From: FEN-1297 sp021817845
GTDB taxonomy: Bacteria; Bacteroidota; Ignavibacteria; Ignavibacteriales; Ignavibacteriaceae
Assembly: GCA_021817845.1 (NCBI GenBank)
Contig: JAKAFW010000022.1
Span: 5,645-69,644, forward strand
Length of the DNA: 64,000 nucleotides
Direction: 5' to 3'
Part shown: positions 51,941-60,117 of the stretch, piece by piece
Numbering within the stretch: the stretch's first letter is position 1
Layout: the number at the start of each line of letters is the position of its first letter
Notes under the pieces: generated by a model
What the model was told of the DNA's origin: nothing
Database searches by the model: none
What the model saw: the letters and a program-made list of their open reading frames with translations, nothing else
Position numbers and translations under genes: made by a program

Positions 51941-52026
51941 ATGGGATATCTCAGTCGCAAGCTTCTTCGATATGACACGAAAATAATTGTCATTTCGAAT
52001 CCGGCTTTAGCCGGTGAGAAATCCCA
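51941..52026 (+). repeat. Repeat family R3, copy 2
   Basis: The left arm ATGGGATATCTCAGTCGCAA (then GCTTCTTCGATATGACA) and the right arm GTCATTTCGAATCCGGCTTT (then AGCCGGTGAGAAATCCC, 51989-52025) form a long imperfect hairpin around an AT-rich centre. The right arm has its own CCGGCTTTAGCCGG mini-hairpin. Confidence 0.78.
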
Positions 52027-52044
52027 CGAATAGTTCAGGACTAA

Positions 52045-52169
52045 TAGCGCGGCAAGCCGCAATTTTGAATTATGAATGTTGAATTTTGAATTTTGAATGA
52101 AGCGCAATGAAATTTATCATAAAAATATCTTGACATAAAAAACAAAGATTTAAACGGCAATACTATAGT
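52045..52169 (+). repeat. Repeat family R1, copy 7
   Basis: A near-exact duplicate of copy 6, again followed by an R3 copy. The R1+R3 unit is therefore tandemly repeated at 51819-52026 and 52045-52310. Confidence 0.88.
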
Positions 52170-52173
52170 AACC

Positions 52174-52310
52174 ATGGGATATCTCAGTCGCAAGCTCCTT
52201 CGATATGACATAACTCTTTCTTAGAGATCATTTTCATCGAAGAACTGATCCTTCGATATGACACGAAAATAATTGTCATTTCGAATCCGGCTTTAGCCGG
52301 TGAGAAATCC
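52174..52310 (+). repeat. Repeat family R3, copy 3 (expanded centre)
   Basis: The left arm (52174-52210) and right arm (52275-52310) are as in copy 2. The centre holds an additional partial TCTTTCTTAGAGATCATTTT plus a second CTTCGATATGACACG, so the palindrome has been partly duplicated. Confidence 0.7.
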
Positions 52311-52439
52311 TGGTGAGCATATCTATGAGGACAATTTTAATGGTGATAACTTTATCAGAGTGGGGTATTAAATGTTTAGTACAATATCCTAGACAGAAGT
52401 GATTTAGAAAGATTTTTTTAATAAATTGATATTTTTCAC

Positions 52440-52469
52440 TTGACAAAGAAAAATTGTGTCGTATATTTG
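52440..52469 (+). promoter_or_regulatory. Promoter of the trp operon
   Basis: TTGACA (52440-52445), a 16-base spacer and TATATTTG (52462-52469), which fits the Bacteroidota-type TAnnTTTG element as well as a sigma-70 -10 box. Transcription would start only a few bases before the leader peptide ATG. Confidence 0.7.
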
Positions 52470-52481
52470 TGTCAAGAAATT

Positions 52482-52574
52482 ATGAAAAAGATCACTGGCA
52501 CATATTTTAGCAATTTTTATTTTAGACCAAATTTTTGGTGGTGGTTTAATATGCCTAACAATATGACCCAGTGA
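52482..52574 (+). CDS. trpL: trp operon leader peptide
   Basis: A 30-codon frame MKKITGTYFSNFYFRPNFWW continuing WFNMPNNMTQ. Trp codons 19-21 are three consecutive TGG (52536-52544). Five Phe and two Tyr codons are also present, so a third of the residues are aromatic. It sits between the promoter and an intrinsic terminator directly ahead of trpE. It is the sensor of ribosome-mediated attenuation: scarcity of charged tRNA-Trp would stall the ribosome at the Trp codons. Confidence 0.85.
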   Translation: MKKITGTYFSNFYFRPNFWWWFNMPNNMTQ

Positions 52575-52634
52575 TTTTGAGATAAATATTTATAATTATA
52601 AACCCTTCTCAGTCCAACTGGGAAGGGTTTTTTT
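52567..52634 (+). terminator. trp attenuator with possible antiterminator segment
   Basis: The terminator stem is AACCCTTCTCAG (52601-52612) with CTGGGAAGGGTT (52618-52629), one T-G wobble, then a T run to 52634. CCCAGT (52567-52572), overlapping the end of the leader frame, can instead pair with ACTGGG (52617-52622). A ribosome at the leader stop would mask CCCAGT and allow termination; one stalled on the Trp codons would leave it free. The terminator is seen; the switch is inferred. Confidence 0.8.
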
Positions 52635-52650
52635 GTTTTATGGCGGCAAT

Positions 52651-54126
52651 ATGAAATATGAAAAATTTTTAGAATTATCTAAATCTTATAATTTGATACC
52701 GGTTTACGAAGTAATTACGGCTGATTTGCTTACACCGGTTCTTGCTTATTTAAAAATAAGAGAAACAGGCAAGCAAAGTTTCCTTTTGGAATCTGTTGAA
52801 GGCTCAACTAAGATGGCGCGGTATTCCTTTATCGGTAAAAATCCTGAAAGAATTATTGCTAATAAAGGTGCTAATATAGTCGAGAAGTCTGATGGTGTCG
52901 TTTCTAAGACTAATAAATCAATTTTTGAATTTATCAGAGAAGAAATTAAAAAATATAATCAACCAAAGATTGATGAACTGCCTGATTTTACGGGAGGCAT
53001 CGTTGGTTATCTTGGTTATGAAAATGTTTCACTGATTGAAAAAGTAATTAATTTCAACAACAACGATTCGGAAAATCCCGACTCAATTTTCGGAATTTAT
53101 AATACCATTCTCGCTTTCGATCATTATAAACATCAAATCATCTTAATATCAAACGTTAAAATTGATGATAAAACAGATATTGAAAAATCTTATCATACTG
53201 CAAAGCAAAATTTATTGCAGCTTCGTAATGAGTTAAAAAGACCTGCCGAATACATTTCAAATTTTACACTTCAAGGAGAAATTAACGAAAACTTTGACCC
53301 AAATGAATTTTACCAGCAAGTGGAATCGGGAAAAAAGAATATTATCGAAGGAGATATTTTCCAGATCGTCCTTTCAAAAAGATTTTCATCAAAATTTGAC
53401 GGCGACTTATTGAATGTCTACAGGGCTTTAAGAATTATTAATCCTTCGCCTTACATGTATTATTTAGAGTTTGAAAGTGATTTCTCAATTATAGGCACAT
53501 CTCCGGAAGATTTGGTAAAAGTTAAGGATAAAAAAGTACAGACTCTTCCGATTGCAGGGACAAGAAAACGCGGTAAGTCGGCTGAAGAGGATTTGATTCT
53601 CGAAAATGATTTATTGAATGATCCGAAAGAACTTGCAGAACATTCTATGCTTGTCGATTTAGGTAGAAATGATCTCGGTAGAGTTTGCGAATACGGTACT
53701 ATTAAGGTTACCGAAAAAATGAAAGTTCTAAAGTATTCTCACGTAATGCATATGGTATCTAAGGTAGAAGGAATTTTGGCTAAGGGTAAGGATTCTGTAG
53801 ATGCTTTAATGTCCTGTTTTCCGGCCGGTACAGTATCCGGAGCGCCTAAAATCAGAGCAATACAATTAATTGATAATTATGAGAAACAACAGCGCAATGT
53901 CTATGCGGGTGCCGTAGGCTATTTTGATTTTTCAGGTAATCTTGATATGTGCATTACTATCAGAACACTATATTCAAAAATGAATACGATATACTGGCAG
54001 GCTGGCGCCGGAATAGTTGCAGACAGCGTTCCTCATCTTGAAGCTAAAGAGATTAGGAACAAATCGGCGGCAATGGTTAATGCTCTTAAATATGCGGAGG
54101 TTATAGATGAAAATATTGGTGATTGA
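52651..54126 (+). CDS. trpE: Anthranilate synthase component I
   Basis: About 491 residues. ATG at 52651 (MKYEKFLELSKSYN) is chosen because an in-frame TTG at 52633 lies in the terminator T run. Chorismate-binding motifs are IFQIVLSKRF, PSPYMYYLEF, LPIAGTRKRGKSAEED, LVDLGRNDLGRVCEYG and FPAGTVSGAPKIRAIQLI, then GYFDFSGNLDMCITIRT. The feedback site LLES is present (FLLESVEGS). It makes anthranilate with TrpG, whose gene overlaps the 3' end by 20 bases. Confidence 0.95.
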   Translation: MKYEKFLELSKSYNLIPVYEVITADLLTPVLAYLKIRETGKQSFLLESVEGSTKMARYSFIGKNPERIIANKGANIVEKSDGVVSKTNKSIFEFIREEIKKYNQPKIDELPDFTGGIVGYLGYENVSLIEKVINFNNNDSENPDSIFGIYNTILAFDHYKHQIILISNVKIDDKTDIEKSYHTAKQNLLQLRNELKRPAEYISNFTLQGEINENFDPNEFYQQVESGKKNIIEGDIFQIVLSKRFSSKFDGDLLNVYRALRIINPSPYMYYLEFESDFSIIGTSPEDLVKVKDKKVQTLPIAGTRKRGKSAEEDLILENDLLNDPKELAEHSMLVDLGRNDLGRVCEYGTIKVTEKMKVLKYSHVMHMVSKVEGILAKGKDSVDALMSCFPAGTVSGAPKIRAIQLIDNYEKQQRNVYAGAVGYFDFSGNLDMCITIRTLYSKMNTIYWQAGAGIVADSVPHLEAKEIRNKSAAMVNALKYAEVIDENIGD

Positions 54127-54673
54127 TAACTATGATTCGTTTACGTACAATCTTGTACAGCTAATCGGAGCATTTAAGAATGAAATTGTCATTAAAAGAA
54201 ATGACGAGATCGATGAAGAGGCAATTTCCGAAATTCATCCTGATAAAATTTTAATCTCACCAGGTCCCGGGAGACCTGAGCAATCGAACATGTCTCTTAA
54301 GGCAATAGATAAATTCGGTAAGAATATACCTGTTCTGGGGGTTTGTCTGGGGCATCAAGCTATCGGATATATTTACGGCGGATTGGTTGTAAAGGCTCCA
54401 AAGCTTATGCACGGAAAGACTTCAAGTATAAAGCATGACGGTAGGACGATATTCAAAAATATTTCACAAAATTTTGAAGCTACACGATATCATTCACTAA
54501 TTATCGATAAAGAATCTTTGCCACAGTCTTTAGAAATTTCAGCAGAGAGTGAAGACGGAATAGTTATGGGTATAAGGCATAAAGAGTACCCTGTGGAAGG
54601 TATACAATTTCATCCGGAATCATTTTTAACTAACGAAGGAAGTAACATAATCAAAAATTGGTTGGCATTATGA
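54107..54673 (+). CDS. trpG: Anthranilate synthase glutamine amidotransferase component
   Basis: A 188-residue class I amidotransferase. Catalytic Cys is in VLGVCLGHQAIGY (about residue 79), His and Glu in GIQFHPESFLT (about 168-170). VIDNYDSFTYNLVQ and ISPGPGRP are typical of TrpG/PabA. It supplies ammonia to TrpE and may also serve para-aminobenzoate synthesis. Stop overlaps trpD start (ATGA). Confidence 0.95.
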   Translation: MKILVIDNYDSFTYNLVQLIGAFKNEIVIKRNDEIDEEAISEIHPDKILISPGPGRPEQSNMSLKAIDKFGKNIPVLGVCLGHQAIGYIYGGLVVKAPKLMHGKTSSIKHDGRTIFKNISQNFEATRYHSLIIDKESLPQSLEISAESEDGIVMGIRHKEYPVEGIQFHPESFLTNEGSNIIKNWLAL

Positions 54674-55695
54674 TAAAAGAATATCTACAAAAAGTAATGG
54701 AAAAAGAGGATTTGACATTGGAAGAATCTTATTCCGCAATGGACGAGATTATGAGCGGAGAAGTTAACAATTCTCATCTTGCAGGATTTTTGATTGCATT
54801 GAAATCAAAAGGTGAATCTCCTACAGAGATTGCCGGGTTTGCTAAAGCCATGAAGGAAAAAAGCATCAAGGTTAATTGCGATGATGAGAATGTTATTGAT
54901 GTATGCGGGACGGGCGGTGATAATTCAGGAAGCTTTAATATTTCAACAGCAACATCTTTTGCCGTTGCGGGAGCCGGGGTAAAAGTTGCAAAACACGGTA
55001 ACCGTTCCATTTCAAGCCAATGCGGCAGCGCCGATGTTTTGCAAGAGCTTGGAATAAATATAAATCTCTCAAAAGAAAAGTCGGAAGAAGCATTAAGGGA
55101 AGTTGGAATAGCTTTTTTGTTTGCCCCGAATTACCATCCGGCTATGAAATTTGCTGCGCCAGTCAGAAAAGAATTAGGAATCAAAACTGTTTTTAACATG
55201 CTAGGACCGTTGACTAATCCTGCCGGTGTAAAAAAACAAATGATAGGGGTTTTCGATTCTCGAGCTTCAAAGACCATGTCTGAGGCAGCTAAATATCTGG
55301 ATCTAAAAAAAGTTTGCTTCTTGTGCGGAAGTGGAAAGTATGATGAAATTTATCTTGGTGATATTACGGAGGTTCATGAGTTCAATCAAGGAGAAGAAAT
55401 AAAGTCATATTTTATTTCTAACGAGACATTTGGCTATCCTAAAATAAATTTTAGTTCAATAAAAGGCGGCACTCCGGCGGATAATGCCCGGATTATCTTA
55501 GATATTTTCGAGAATAAAAAAACAAACGGAGCTTATCACACAGTGGCAGCTAACGCTGCTTTGGCTCTTTATTCTGCCGACTTCTCCAAAGATTTGAAAG
55601 AGTGCCAGTACGCGGCAGAGGACTCAATAAGAAGCGGAGCCGCATTAGGCAAGCTTAATGAATTAAGAAAATTTAGTACAATAATTTCAAATTAA
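54670..55695 (+). CDS. trpD: Anthranilate phosphoribosyltransferase
   Basis: About 341 residues. ATG at 54670 overlaps the trpG stop, preferred to the TTG at 54658. Motifs include VCGTGGDNSGSFNISTATSF, VAKHGNRSISSQCGSADVLQ, FLFAPNYHPAMKFAAPVRKE and FNMLGPLTNPAG. It transfers phosphoribosyl from PRPP to anthranilate. It is not fused to TrpG, unlike in enterics. Confidence 0.95.
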   Translation: MIKEYLQKVMEKEDLTLEESYSAMDEIMSGEVNNSHLAGFLIALKSKGESPTEIAGFAKAMKEKSIKVNCDDENVIDVCGTGGDNSGSFNISTATSFAVAGAGVKVAKHGNRSISSQCGSADVLQELGININLSKEKSEEALREVGIAFLFAPNYHPAMKFAAPVRKELGIKTVFNMLGPLTNPAGVKKQMIGVFDSRASKTMSEAAKYLDLKKVCFLCGSGKYDEIYLGDITEVHEFNQGEEIKSYFISNETFGYPKINFSSIKGGTPADNARIILDIFENKKTNGAYHTVAANAALALYSADFSKDLKECQYAAEDSIRSGAALGKLNELRKFSTIISN

Positions 55696-55709
55696 TAGGA
55701 TTTGCAGGA

Positions 55710-56504
55710 GTGAATTTTTTAGACACAATATTAAAGACTAAGAAAGAAGAAGTTCGAAAATTGAAGAAAGAATCTTCAATAGATTCGTTTCGTACTTCAG
55801 AATTTTTTAATTCAAAATCTCTTAGCTTTAAAAATGAAGTAAGGCAAAATAAAGACATTTCGATCGTTGCAGAGATAAAAAAGGCAAGCCCATCAAAAGG
55901 AGTTATCAAAACAGATTTTGATCATCTTCAAATCGCTGAATCTTATTTTGAAGCCGGCGTAAATGCTGTTTCTGTATTAACCGACAAACAATTTTTCCAG
56001 GGTAATATTCAATACTTGAATGACATCGCAAAAATTAAGCGGTCTCCTCTTCTCCGTAAAGATTTCATTATTGATGAAATTCAAATCATAGAAGCCAAAG
56101 CCAATGGTGCAGATATAATATTGTTAATTGCGGAAGCTTTATCGAATGACCAGATTAAAGAATTATCATCGGCTGCTTATGAATGCGGTTTGGAGGTCTT
56201 GCTTGAGCTTCATTCTGAAGAACAGCTTGACAAAATTGATTTTGGAATAAATGAAATTATCGGAATAAATAACCGGAATTTGGAAGATTTTAAGGTCGAT
56301 TTAGGTGTAACTACAAGGCTATCCAGATTAATCCCCGAAGGAGTAATACTTGTTTCGGAAAGTGGAATTCAGAATAAAGAAGACATTGATTTTTTACGAA
56401 GCTCAAATATAAACGCAATTTTGGTCGGTGAATCTATCATGCGTACCGGCAATATAAAATCAAAGATTTCAGAATTAAAAAGCTGGTGCTCAAATGAAAG
56501 TTAA
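55710..56504 (+). CDS. trpC: Indole-3-glycerol phosphate synthase
   Basis: A 264-residue TIM barrel starting at GTG after GCAGGA. Signatures are IVAEIKKASPSKGVIK, VSVLTDKQFFQGN, LLRKDFIIDEIQI, GINNRNLEDFKVD and VSESGI. It closes the indole ring. The 3' end overlaps trpF by 11 bases. TrpC and TrpF are separate proteins here. Confidence 0.95.
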   Translation: MNFLDTILKTKKEEVRKLKKESSIDSFRTSEFFNSKSLSFKNEVRQNKDISIVAEIKKASPSKGVIKTDFDHLQIAESYFEAGVNAVSVLTDKQFFQGNIQYLNDIAKIKRSPLLRKDFIIDEIQIIEAKANGADIILLIAEALSNDQIKELSSAAYECGLEVLLELHSEEQLDKIDFGINEIIGINNRNLEDFKVDLGVTTRLSRLIPEGVILVSESGIQNKEDIDFLRSSNINAILVGESIMRTGNIKSKISELKSWCSNES

Positions 56505-57120
56505 AGTTTGCGGCATTACAAATTTGGAAGATGCGCTTTTATGCGAACGGTACGGAGCCGATGCATTGGGATTTGTTTTTTACAAAAAGAGTAAAAGATA
56601 TATTATTCCAAGCGAGGCGGCTAATATTGTAAAACGCCTATCCCCTTTTACAATGAAAGTAGGGGTATTTGTAGATGAATCAAAAGATGAAATAAATAAA
56701 ATCTTAGAATTGGTTAAGCTTAATGCGGTTCAACTTCATAACACTGAAACCGTTCGATCTACTGCTGAACTTAACATCCCTATTATAAGGGCTTTCAGAA
56801 TAAAAGACGATTTTGATTTTAACATTCTAAATAATTTTAATGAAAGTTATTTTCTCCTCGACTCATTTTCTCAAAATGAATTTGGAGGTACGGGGACAAG
56901 TTTCAACTGGGGCATCATACCTGAAAATTTGAGACATAAAGTCATACTTGCCGGTGGAATTTCCTCTTTTAATATTGACTATGTATACCAAAATATTAAA
57001 CCGGCTGCTGTGGATTTATCTTCATCATTGGAGAAATCGCCGGGTAAAAAGGATGAAAAGAAAATAAAGGATTTTTTTAATCAATTTAATAAATATAGGA
57101 GTAACAAATGGTCATCATGA
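56494..57120 (+). CDS. trpF: Phosphoribosylanthranilate isomerase
   Basis: A 208-residue TIM barrel. KVCGITNLEDALLCERYGAD with the catalytic Cys, ALGFVFYKKSKRYI, KVGVFVD, VQLHNTE, LDSF, the phosphate loop VILAGGISS and VDLSSSLEKSPGKKDEKKI are all as expected. The next gene overlaps its end by 13 bases. Confidence 0.95.
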   Translation: MKVKVCGITNLEDALLCERYGADALGFVFYKKSKRYIIPSEAANIVKRLSPFTMKVGVFVDESKDEINKILELVKLNAVQLHNTETVRSTAELNIPIIRAFRIKDDFDFNILNNFNESYFLLDSFSQNEFGGTGTSFNWGIIPENLRHKVILAGGISSFNIDYVYQNIKPAAVDLSSSLEKSPGKKDEKKIKDFFNQFNKYRSNKWSS

Positions 57121-58142
57121 TGAAACTAAATGCGCCTCAAGCTGATGTGGAAAAAGTTAAGGAAAAAATCCTTGCGGAAAATTGTAAGGCTCATTTAATT
57201 ACCGGGAATTTCAAAATTGCAATAGGAGTAACCGGGCAAACTAACAAACTTTCTGAAGAAGAATTTTTAACAATGGATTCTGTCGAAGACGTTGTGCGAG
57301 TTTCAAAGCCTTACAAATTAGTTAGCAGAGAAATGAAAGCTCAGGATACTATTATCAATATTGACGATTCACCGATCGGGGGTCAGGAGCTTACTATAAT
57401 CGCCGGACCCTGTTCAGTAGAAAGCCGCCAGCAACTGTTCGATATTGCGGGTGAGCTTAAAGAAATGGGAATAAAATATTTTAGAGCGGGCGCTTATAAA
57501 CCGAGGTCAAGTCCATATTCTTTTCAAGGATTGAAAGAAAAAGGATTAGAATATCTTGCCGATGTTCGGAAAGAACTTGGAATGCTGATTGTTACGGAGG
57601 CAAAGGATACTACTACCCTTCCGCTTATTTCTGAATGCTCCGACATCATTCAAATCGGTGCTCGAAATATGCAAAACTTTTCTTTACTCGAAGAAGTTGG
57701 AAAACTTTCCAACCCGGTGCTGCTTAAAAGAGGGTTAGCTGCGACAATTGAAGACTTACTGATGAGCGCTGAATATATATTATCGGAAGGAAATTATAAT
57801 GTAATTCTATGTGAGAGAGGGATTAGAACTTTCGAAACGATGACAAGAAATACACTTGACTTAAATGCAGTTCCAATGATAAAAAAGAATTCACATCTTC
57901 CTATTTTTGTAGATCCTTCTCATGGAATAGGAATTGCCGACAAAGTCCCTCCCATGGCTCTTGCAGCAGTTGCAGCCGGCGCAGACGGGTTGATAATTGA
58001 AGTACATAATCATCCCGATAAAGCATTGTCCGATGGTTTTCAATCGTTAACACCCAAGAACTTTAAGATTCTTCTTGACAAACTAAGCCAACTTGCTCCA
58101 ATTGTAAACAAGAAAATGGAAAATTATGTCTCAATCAACTAA
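57108..58142 (+). CDS. aroF: 3-deoxy-7-phosphoheptulonate (DAHP) synthase
   Basis: A 344-residue type I-beta DAHP synthase with an N-terminal ferredoxin-like regulatory domain (about 1-70, VIMMKLNAPQADVEKVKEKI) and the catalytic barrel: IAGPCSVESRQQL, FRAGAYKPRSSPYSFQGL, LKRGLAATIEDLLMSAEYIL, CERGIRTFE, VDPSHGIG. Start 57108 has AGGAG seven bases upstream. It commits carbon to aromatic amino acids. Placement between trpF and trpB puts it under the trp attenuator. Confidence 0.94.
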   Translation: MVIMMKLNAPQADVEKVKEKILAENCKAHLITGNFKIAIGVTGQTNKLSEEEFLTMDSVEDVVRVSKPYKLVSREMKAQDTIINIDDSPIGGQELTIIAGPCSVESRQQLFDIAGELKEMGIKYFRAGAYKPRSSPYSFQGLKEKGLEYLADVRKELGMLIVTEAKDTTTLPLISECSDIIQIGARNMQNFSLLEEVGKLSNPVLLKRGLAATIEDLLMSAEYILSEGNYNVILCERGIRTFETMTRNTLDLNAVPMIKKNSHLPIFVDPSHGIGIADKVPPMALAAVAAGADGLIIEVHNHPDKALSDGFQSLTPKNFKILLDKLSQLAPIVNKKMENYVSIN

Positions 58143-59325
58143 CTACAATTTTCCGGACGTTAACGGAAGATTCGGTAAATACGGCGGTAAATTTGTACCG
58201 GAAACTCTAATTACTCCGCTGCAAGAATTAGAGAAAGTTTATAATGAACTCGATAACGATCCTCAATTTCATAATGAATTAGATAAGCTTAATAAAGAAT
58301 ATTCCGGTAGACCGACACCATTAACCTTTGCAGAAGGTTTGACTAATTATTTTAACCGGGGTAAAATTTACTTAAAACGAGAAGATCTTTGCCACACCGG
58401 AGCACATAAAATTAATAATGCACTTGGACAAATCCTGCTTGCAAAAAAACTAGGTAAAACAAGAATAATAGCTGAAACCGGCGCCGGTCAGCATGGAGTT
58501 GCAGTCGCAACTGTTTGTGCTAAATTTGGTTTGAAGTGCTTCATTTATATGGGCGAAGTTGACATCGAGCGACAGAGTTTAAATGTATTCAGGATGAAAC
58601 TACTCGGCGCAGAGGTTATTCCAGTTTCATCCGGAAGTAAAACTCTTAAAGATGCAACTAACGAAGCTATCCGCGACTGGGTAACCAATGTTAAGGATAC
58701 TCATTATATAATTGGTTCTGTTGTTGGTCCCCACCCATATCCTATGATAGTAAGAAACTTTCAGTCAGTAATCGGCATCGAGGCAAAAGAACAAATTCAA
58801 AAGGTCGAGGGAAGATTGCCTGATTATATTGTTGCCTGCGTCGGTGGCGGAAGTAATGCGATAGGAATTTTCTTTCCTTTTATAAATTCCGGTGTAAAAT
58901 TAATTGGTGTTGAAGCCGGCGGCTACGGAATAAATACCAGCAAGCATTGTGCAACTTTAACACTCGGTAGAGAAGGAATATTTCAAGGGATGAAAACTTA
59001 TTTACTTCAAAATGATGAAGGGCAAGTTTCGGAGGTTCATTCAATCTCTGCGGGATTGGATTATCCGGGCGTTGGTCCCGAGCACAGTTTCTTAAAGGAT
59101 GAAATAATTGCTGATTATTTTTCAGTAACAGATGACGAAGCAATTCAAGCAACGGAATTGCTTTCACGGAAAGAAGGCATTATTCCAGCCCTGGAATCCG
59201 CTCACGCAATAGCTTATTTAAATTATCTCATGCCGGATACTGCTAAAGAAGAAATTATTATAGTAAACGTCAGCGGCAGAGGAGATAAAGATTTGAACAC
59301 AATCAAAAATAGTTTAGGATATTAA
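58126..59325 (+). CDS. trpB: Tryptophan synthase beta chain
   Basis: A 399-residue PLP enzyme of the TrpB1 class. The PLP lysine is in LKREDLCHTGAHKINNALGQ. IAETGAGQHGVAVATVCAKF, the Gly-rich phosphate loop CVGGGSNAIGIF and the C-terminal VSGRGDKDL are present. It condenses indole with serine. It overlaps the aroF end by 17 bases and abuts trpA. Confidence 0.96.
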   Translation: MSQSTNYNFPDVNGRFGKYGGKFVPETLITPLQELEKVYNELDNDPQFHNELDKLNKEYSGRPTPLTFAEGLTNYFNRGKIYLKREDLCHTGAHKINNALGQILLAKKLGKTRIIAETGAGQHGVAVATVCAKFGLKCFIYMGEVDIERQSLNVFRMKLLGAEVIPVSSGSKTLKDATNEAIRDWVTNVKDTHYIIGSVVGPHPYPMIVRNFQSVIGIEAKEQIQKVEGRLPDYIVACVGGGSNAIGIFFPFINSGVKLIGVEAGGYGINTSKHCATLTLGREGIFQGMKTYLLQNDEGQVSEVHSISAGLDYPGVGPEHSFLKDEIIADYFSVTDDEAIQATELLSRKEGIIPALESAHAIAYLNYLMPDTAKEEIIIVNVSGRGDKDLNTIKNSLGY

Positions 59326-60114
59326 ATGTCTATCATTGCAGATTATATTTCCCCAAAAAGCAAAACAAACGAAAAGGTGCTTTCAGTTTTTCTGACAGCA
59401 GGATTCCCGGATAAAGATAGTTTTGTAGACCTCGCACTAAAGATTTTGGATTCAGGTGCTGATATGCTTGAAATCGGATTTCCGTTCAGCGACCCGCTGG
59501 CAGATGGACCGGTAATACAACATTCATCTCAAATTGCAATTGAAAATGGAATAAACTTAAATGAGACCTTTAACTTAGTATGGGAAATTCGAGAAGGCAC
59601 TAACAAGCCTTTAATTATGATGGGATATGCTAATCCTGTTCTTTCTTACGGTATGAATAAATTTGCTAATGATGCAAAATCTGCCGGAGTAAACGGAGTA
59701 ATTATTCCCGATGTTCCAATAGAAGAATATGATAATTTCTTCAATGGTCATTTTGTGGGTCTTGATACAATTTTACTAATTACACCTACCACGTCAAATG
59801 ATAGAATCAAAGCTATTGATGAGAAAAGCAGTGGGTTTCTTTACTGCGTTTCCGTAAGCGGAACAACCGGTGCTCAACAAAAAGGAAAATCTGCCAGTCT
59901 TGATTTTATTAAGCGAACTAATTTGATTGCTAAGAAAAATAACACGCTCGTCGGATTCGGAATTTCTAACGAAAATGATGCAAGGGCTTTTGCTCCTTAC
60001 TGCCAGGGGATAATTGTTGGCAGCGCAGTAATTAAATCGTTGATGAATGACGACAAGTCATATAGCAATACTCTTAAGCTTGTAGCAGCGTTGAAGAAAG
60101 GACTTTCGTCATAA
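59326..60114 (+). CDS. trpA: Tryptophan synthase alpha chain
   Basis: A 262-residue TIM barrel. Catalytic Glu and Asp lie in MLEIGFPFSDPLADGPVIQ (Glu about residue 48, Asp about 59). GVIIPDVPIEEYD, FLYCVSVSGTTGAQQ, VGFGISNENDARAF and GIIVGSAVIK follow. It releases indole from indoleglycerol phosphate. It ends 3 bases from the convergent IMPDH/GMPR gene with no terminator between. Confidence 0.95.
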   Translation: MSIIADYISPKSKTNEKVLSVFLTAGFPDKDSFVDLALKILDSGADMLEIGFPFSDPLADGPVIQHSSQIAIENGINLNETFNLVWEIREGTNKPLIMMGYANPVLSYGMNKFANDAKSAGVNGVIIPDVPIEEYDNFFNGHFVGLDTILLITPTTSNDRIKAIDEKSSGFLYCVSVSGTTGAQQKGKSASLDFIKRTNLIAKKNNTLVGFGISNENDARAFAPYCQGIIVGSAVIKSLMNDDKSYSNTLKLVAALKKGLSS

Positions 60115-60117
60115 AAC

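Noticed and set aside
51819..52310. CRISPR array
   Set aside because: There are only two repeat units, the repeats are over 100 bases, there are no regular spacers and no cas genes nearby.
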